This document shows, in pieces, positions 62,986-64,000 of a stretch of DNA of 64,000 nucleotides. Position 1 is the stretch's first letter. Every line of letters begins with the position of its first letter. The position numbers and the translations under genes were made by a program. Below the pieces are notes generated by a model. It did no database searches. It was not told the DNA's origin and saw only the letters and a program-made list of their open reading frames with translations. Origin of the DNA: Pseudoxanthomonas sp. GM95 (GTDB taxonomy: Bacteria > Pseudomonadota > Gammaproteobacteria > Xanthomonadales > Xanthomonadaceae); the NCBI RefSeq assembly GCF_900109775.1, contig NZ_FOAX01000001.1, positions 372,001 to 436,000 of the forward strand, read 5' to 3'.

Positions 62986-64000
62986 ATGAGTGACCGCATC
63001 ATCGCCGCCGACGCCACCCGCGAGGACGACGCCCTGGAGGCATCGATCCGGCCCAAGCGCCTGGCCGATTACCTCGGCCAGCAGCCGGTCCGCGAGCAGC
63101 TGGACATCTACATCCAGGCGGCCAAGGGCCGCAGCGAAGCGCTGGACCATGTGCTGATCTTTGGGCCGCCCGGCCTGGGCAAGACCACGCTGAGCCACGT
63201 GATCGCCAACGAGCTGGGCGTTGCCCTGCGCGTGACCTCCGGCCCGGTGATCGAGAAAGCCGGCGACCTGGCCGCGCTGCTGACCAACCTGCAGCCGCAC
63301 GATGTGTTGTTCATCGACGAGATCCATCGCCTCTCGCCCGTCGTGGAAGAAGTGCTGTATCCGGCGATGGAAGACTTCCAGCTGGACATCATGATCGGCG
63401 AGGGCCCGGCCGCGCGTTCGATCAAGATCGACCTGCCGCCCTTCACCCTGATCGGGGCGACCACGCGCGCCGGCCTGCTGACCGCGCCGCTGCGCGATCG
63501 CTTCGGCATCGTCCAGCGGCTGCAGTTCTACAGCGCCGAGGAGCTGACCCGGATCGTGCGCCGCTCGGCCCAGATCATGGCCATCACCTGCGAACCCGAC
63601 GGCGCGGCCGAGATCGCGCGACGCTCGCGCGGCACCCCGCGTATCGCCAACCGCCTGCTGCGCCGCGTGCGCGACTACGCCCAGGTCAAGGCCGCCGGCC
63701 ACATCGACCGCGCCGTGGCCAATGCCGCGATGGAAATGCTGAAGGTCGACCCGGAAGGCTTCGACGAGATCGATCGCCGCCTGCTGCACACCATCGTCGA
63801 TAGCTTCGACGGCGGCCCGGTCGGCGTCGAATCGCTGGCCGCGGCGCTGAGCGAGGAGCGCGGCACGCTGGAAGACGTGATCGAGCCCTACCTGATCCAG
63901 CAGGGCTTCCTGGTGCGCACCGCGCGTGGGCGCATGGCCACGGCCAAGGCCTATCGCCACCTGGGCCTGCCCGGCAAGGAGCCCGATCCGGGTCCGGCCG
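62986..64000 (+). CDS. ruvB: Holliday junction branch migration helicase RuvB (3' end cut by window)
   Basis: The first 338 residues of an AAA+ motor that drives branch migration with RuvA. Walker A is GPPGLGKTT (60-68), Walker B is FIDEIHRL, sensor 1 is GATTRAGLL, the arginine finger region is PLRDRFG, and the C-terminal winged-helix domain ends near [14 protein letters not shown]. Only the last few residues are missing. The ATG at 62986 gives the usual start MSDRIIAA. It is separated from kup by 46 bp. Confidence 0.97.
   Translation, partial: MSDRIIAADATREDDALEASIRPKRLADYLGQQPVREQLDIYIQAAKGRSEALDHVLIFGPPGLGKTTLSHVIANELGVALRVTSGPVIEKAGDLAALLTNLQPHDVLFIDEIHRLSPVVEEVLYPAMEDFQLDIMIGEGPAARSIKIDLPPFTLIGATTRAGLLTAPLRDRFGIVQRLQFYSAEELTRIVRRSAQIMAITCEPDGAAEIARRSRGTPRIANRLLRRVRDYAQVKAAGHIDRAVANAAMEMLKVDPEGFDEIDRRLLHTIVDSFDGGPVGVESLAAALSEERGTLEDVIEPYLIQQGFLVRTARGRMATAKAYRHLGLPGKEPDPGPA

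Overview
This is a GC-rich (roughly two-thirds GC by eye), gene-dense bacterial chromosome segment. The gene content points to a gammaproteobacterium of the Xanthomonadaceae (Stenotrophomonas / Pseudoxanthomonas / Xanthomonas group). The main clues are cysD with a fused cysNC, an aspS–yebC–ruvC–ruvA–kup–ruvB stretch, an xanthomonad-type H-NS protein, an EstA-type GDSL autotransporter, a glucosylglycerol-phosphate synthase/phosphatase next to a YcaD-like transporter, and dispersed GTGGGAGCC palindromes. I see no transposase, integrase, phage gene, CRISPR array or replication origin.

Layout. 0–5.7 kb: the end of cysD, cysNC, a GNAT acetyltransferase, an amino acid:cation symporter and a SpoU-type RNA methyltransferase. 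5.7–7.7 kb: a lower-GC membrane protein of unknown function and a decayed gene remnant. 7.7–14.8 kb: mostly leftward genes (hns, an M28 peptidase, mscL, an FAH-family hydrolase, an ACT protein, an SLC13 transporter, trmB), with one rightward Rieske protein. 15.3–17.3 kb: a GDSL esterase autotransporter and tRNA-Gly(CCC). 17.8–29.9 kb: a four-gene rightward operon of cell-envelope proteins. It encodes a ~1,830-residue repeat protein with an OmpA-type wall anchor, a ~1,240-residue outer-membrane beta-barrel protein, and two smaller exported proteins that share a four-cysteine C-terminal tail. I consider this the best candidate for an undescribed system. 29.9–38.5 kb: rimK, a two-component system with a leader ORF, metF, DUF3228, a MASE2–GGDEF protein, and ahcY behind an S-adenosylhomocysteine riboswitch. 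38.5–46.8 kb: ppc, an aldo/keto reductase, uup and a pair of unknown envelope proteins. 46.8–49.1 kb: a leftward operon with 4-bp overlaps encoding a CDP-alcohol phosphatidyltransferase, a PlsC-type acyltransferase and a CdsA-type cytidylyltransferase. 49.1–52.8 kb: ggpPS and its transporter. 53–64 kb: a CPA2 antiporter, an FmdB zinc ribbon, a DUF3011 protein, aspS, a GNAT, an I78 inhibitor lipoprotein, an alpha/beta hydrolase, yebC, ruvC, ruvA, kup and ruvB, which is cut by the window end.

Functional themes. Sulfate activation (cysD/cysNC) and the methyl cycle (metF, ahcY with its riboswitch) supply sulfur and one-carbon metabolism. Osmotic and turgor control recurs: mscL, the ggp locus, a K+/H+-type antiporter and kup. 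Envelope biology is prominent: the autotransporter, the surface operon, the phospholipid operon and several unknown membrane proteins. Coordinates, motifs, hairpins and start choices were read by eye. Family names rest on remembered family signatures, not on a database search.
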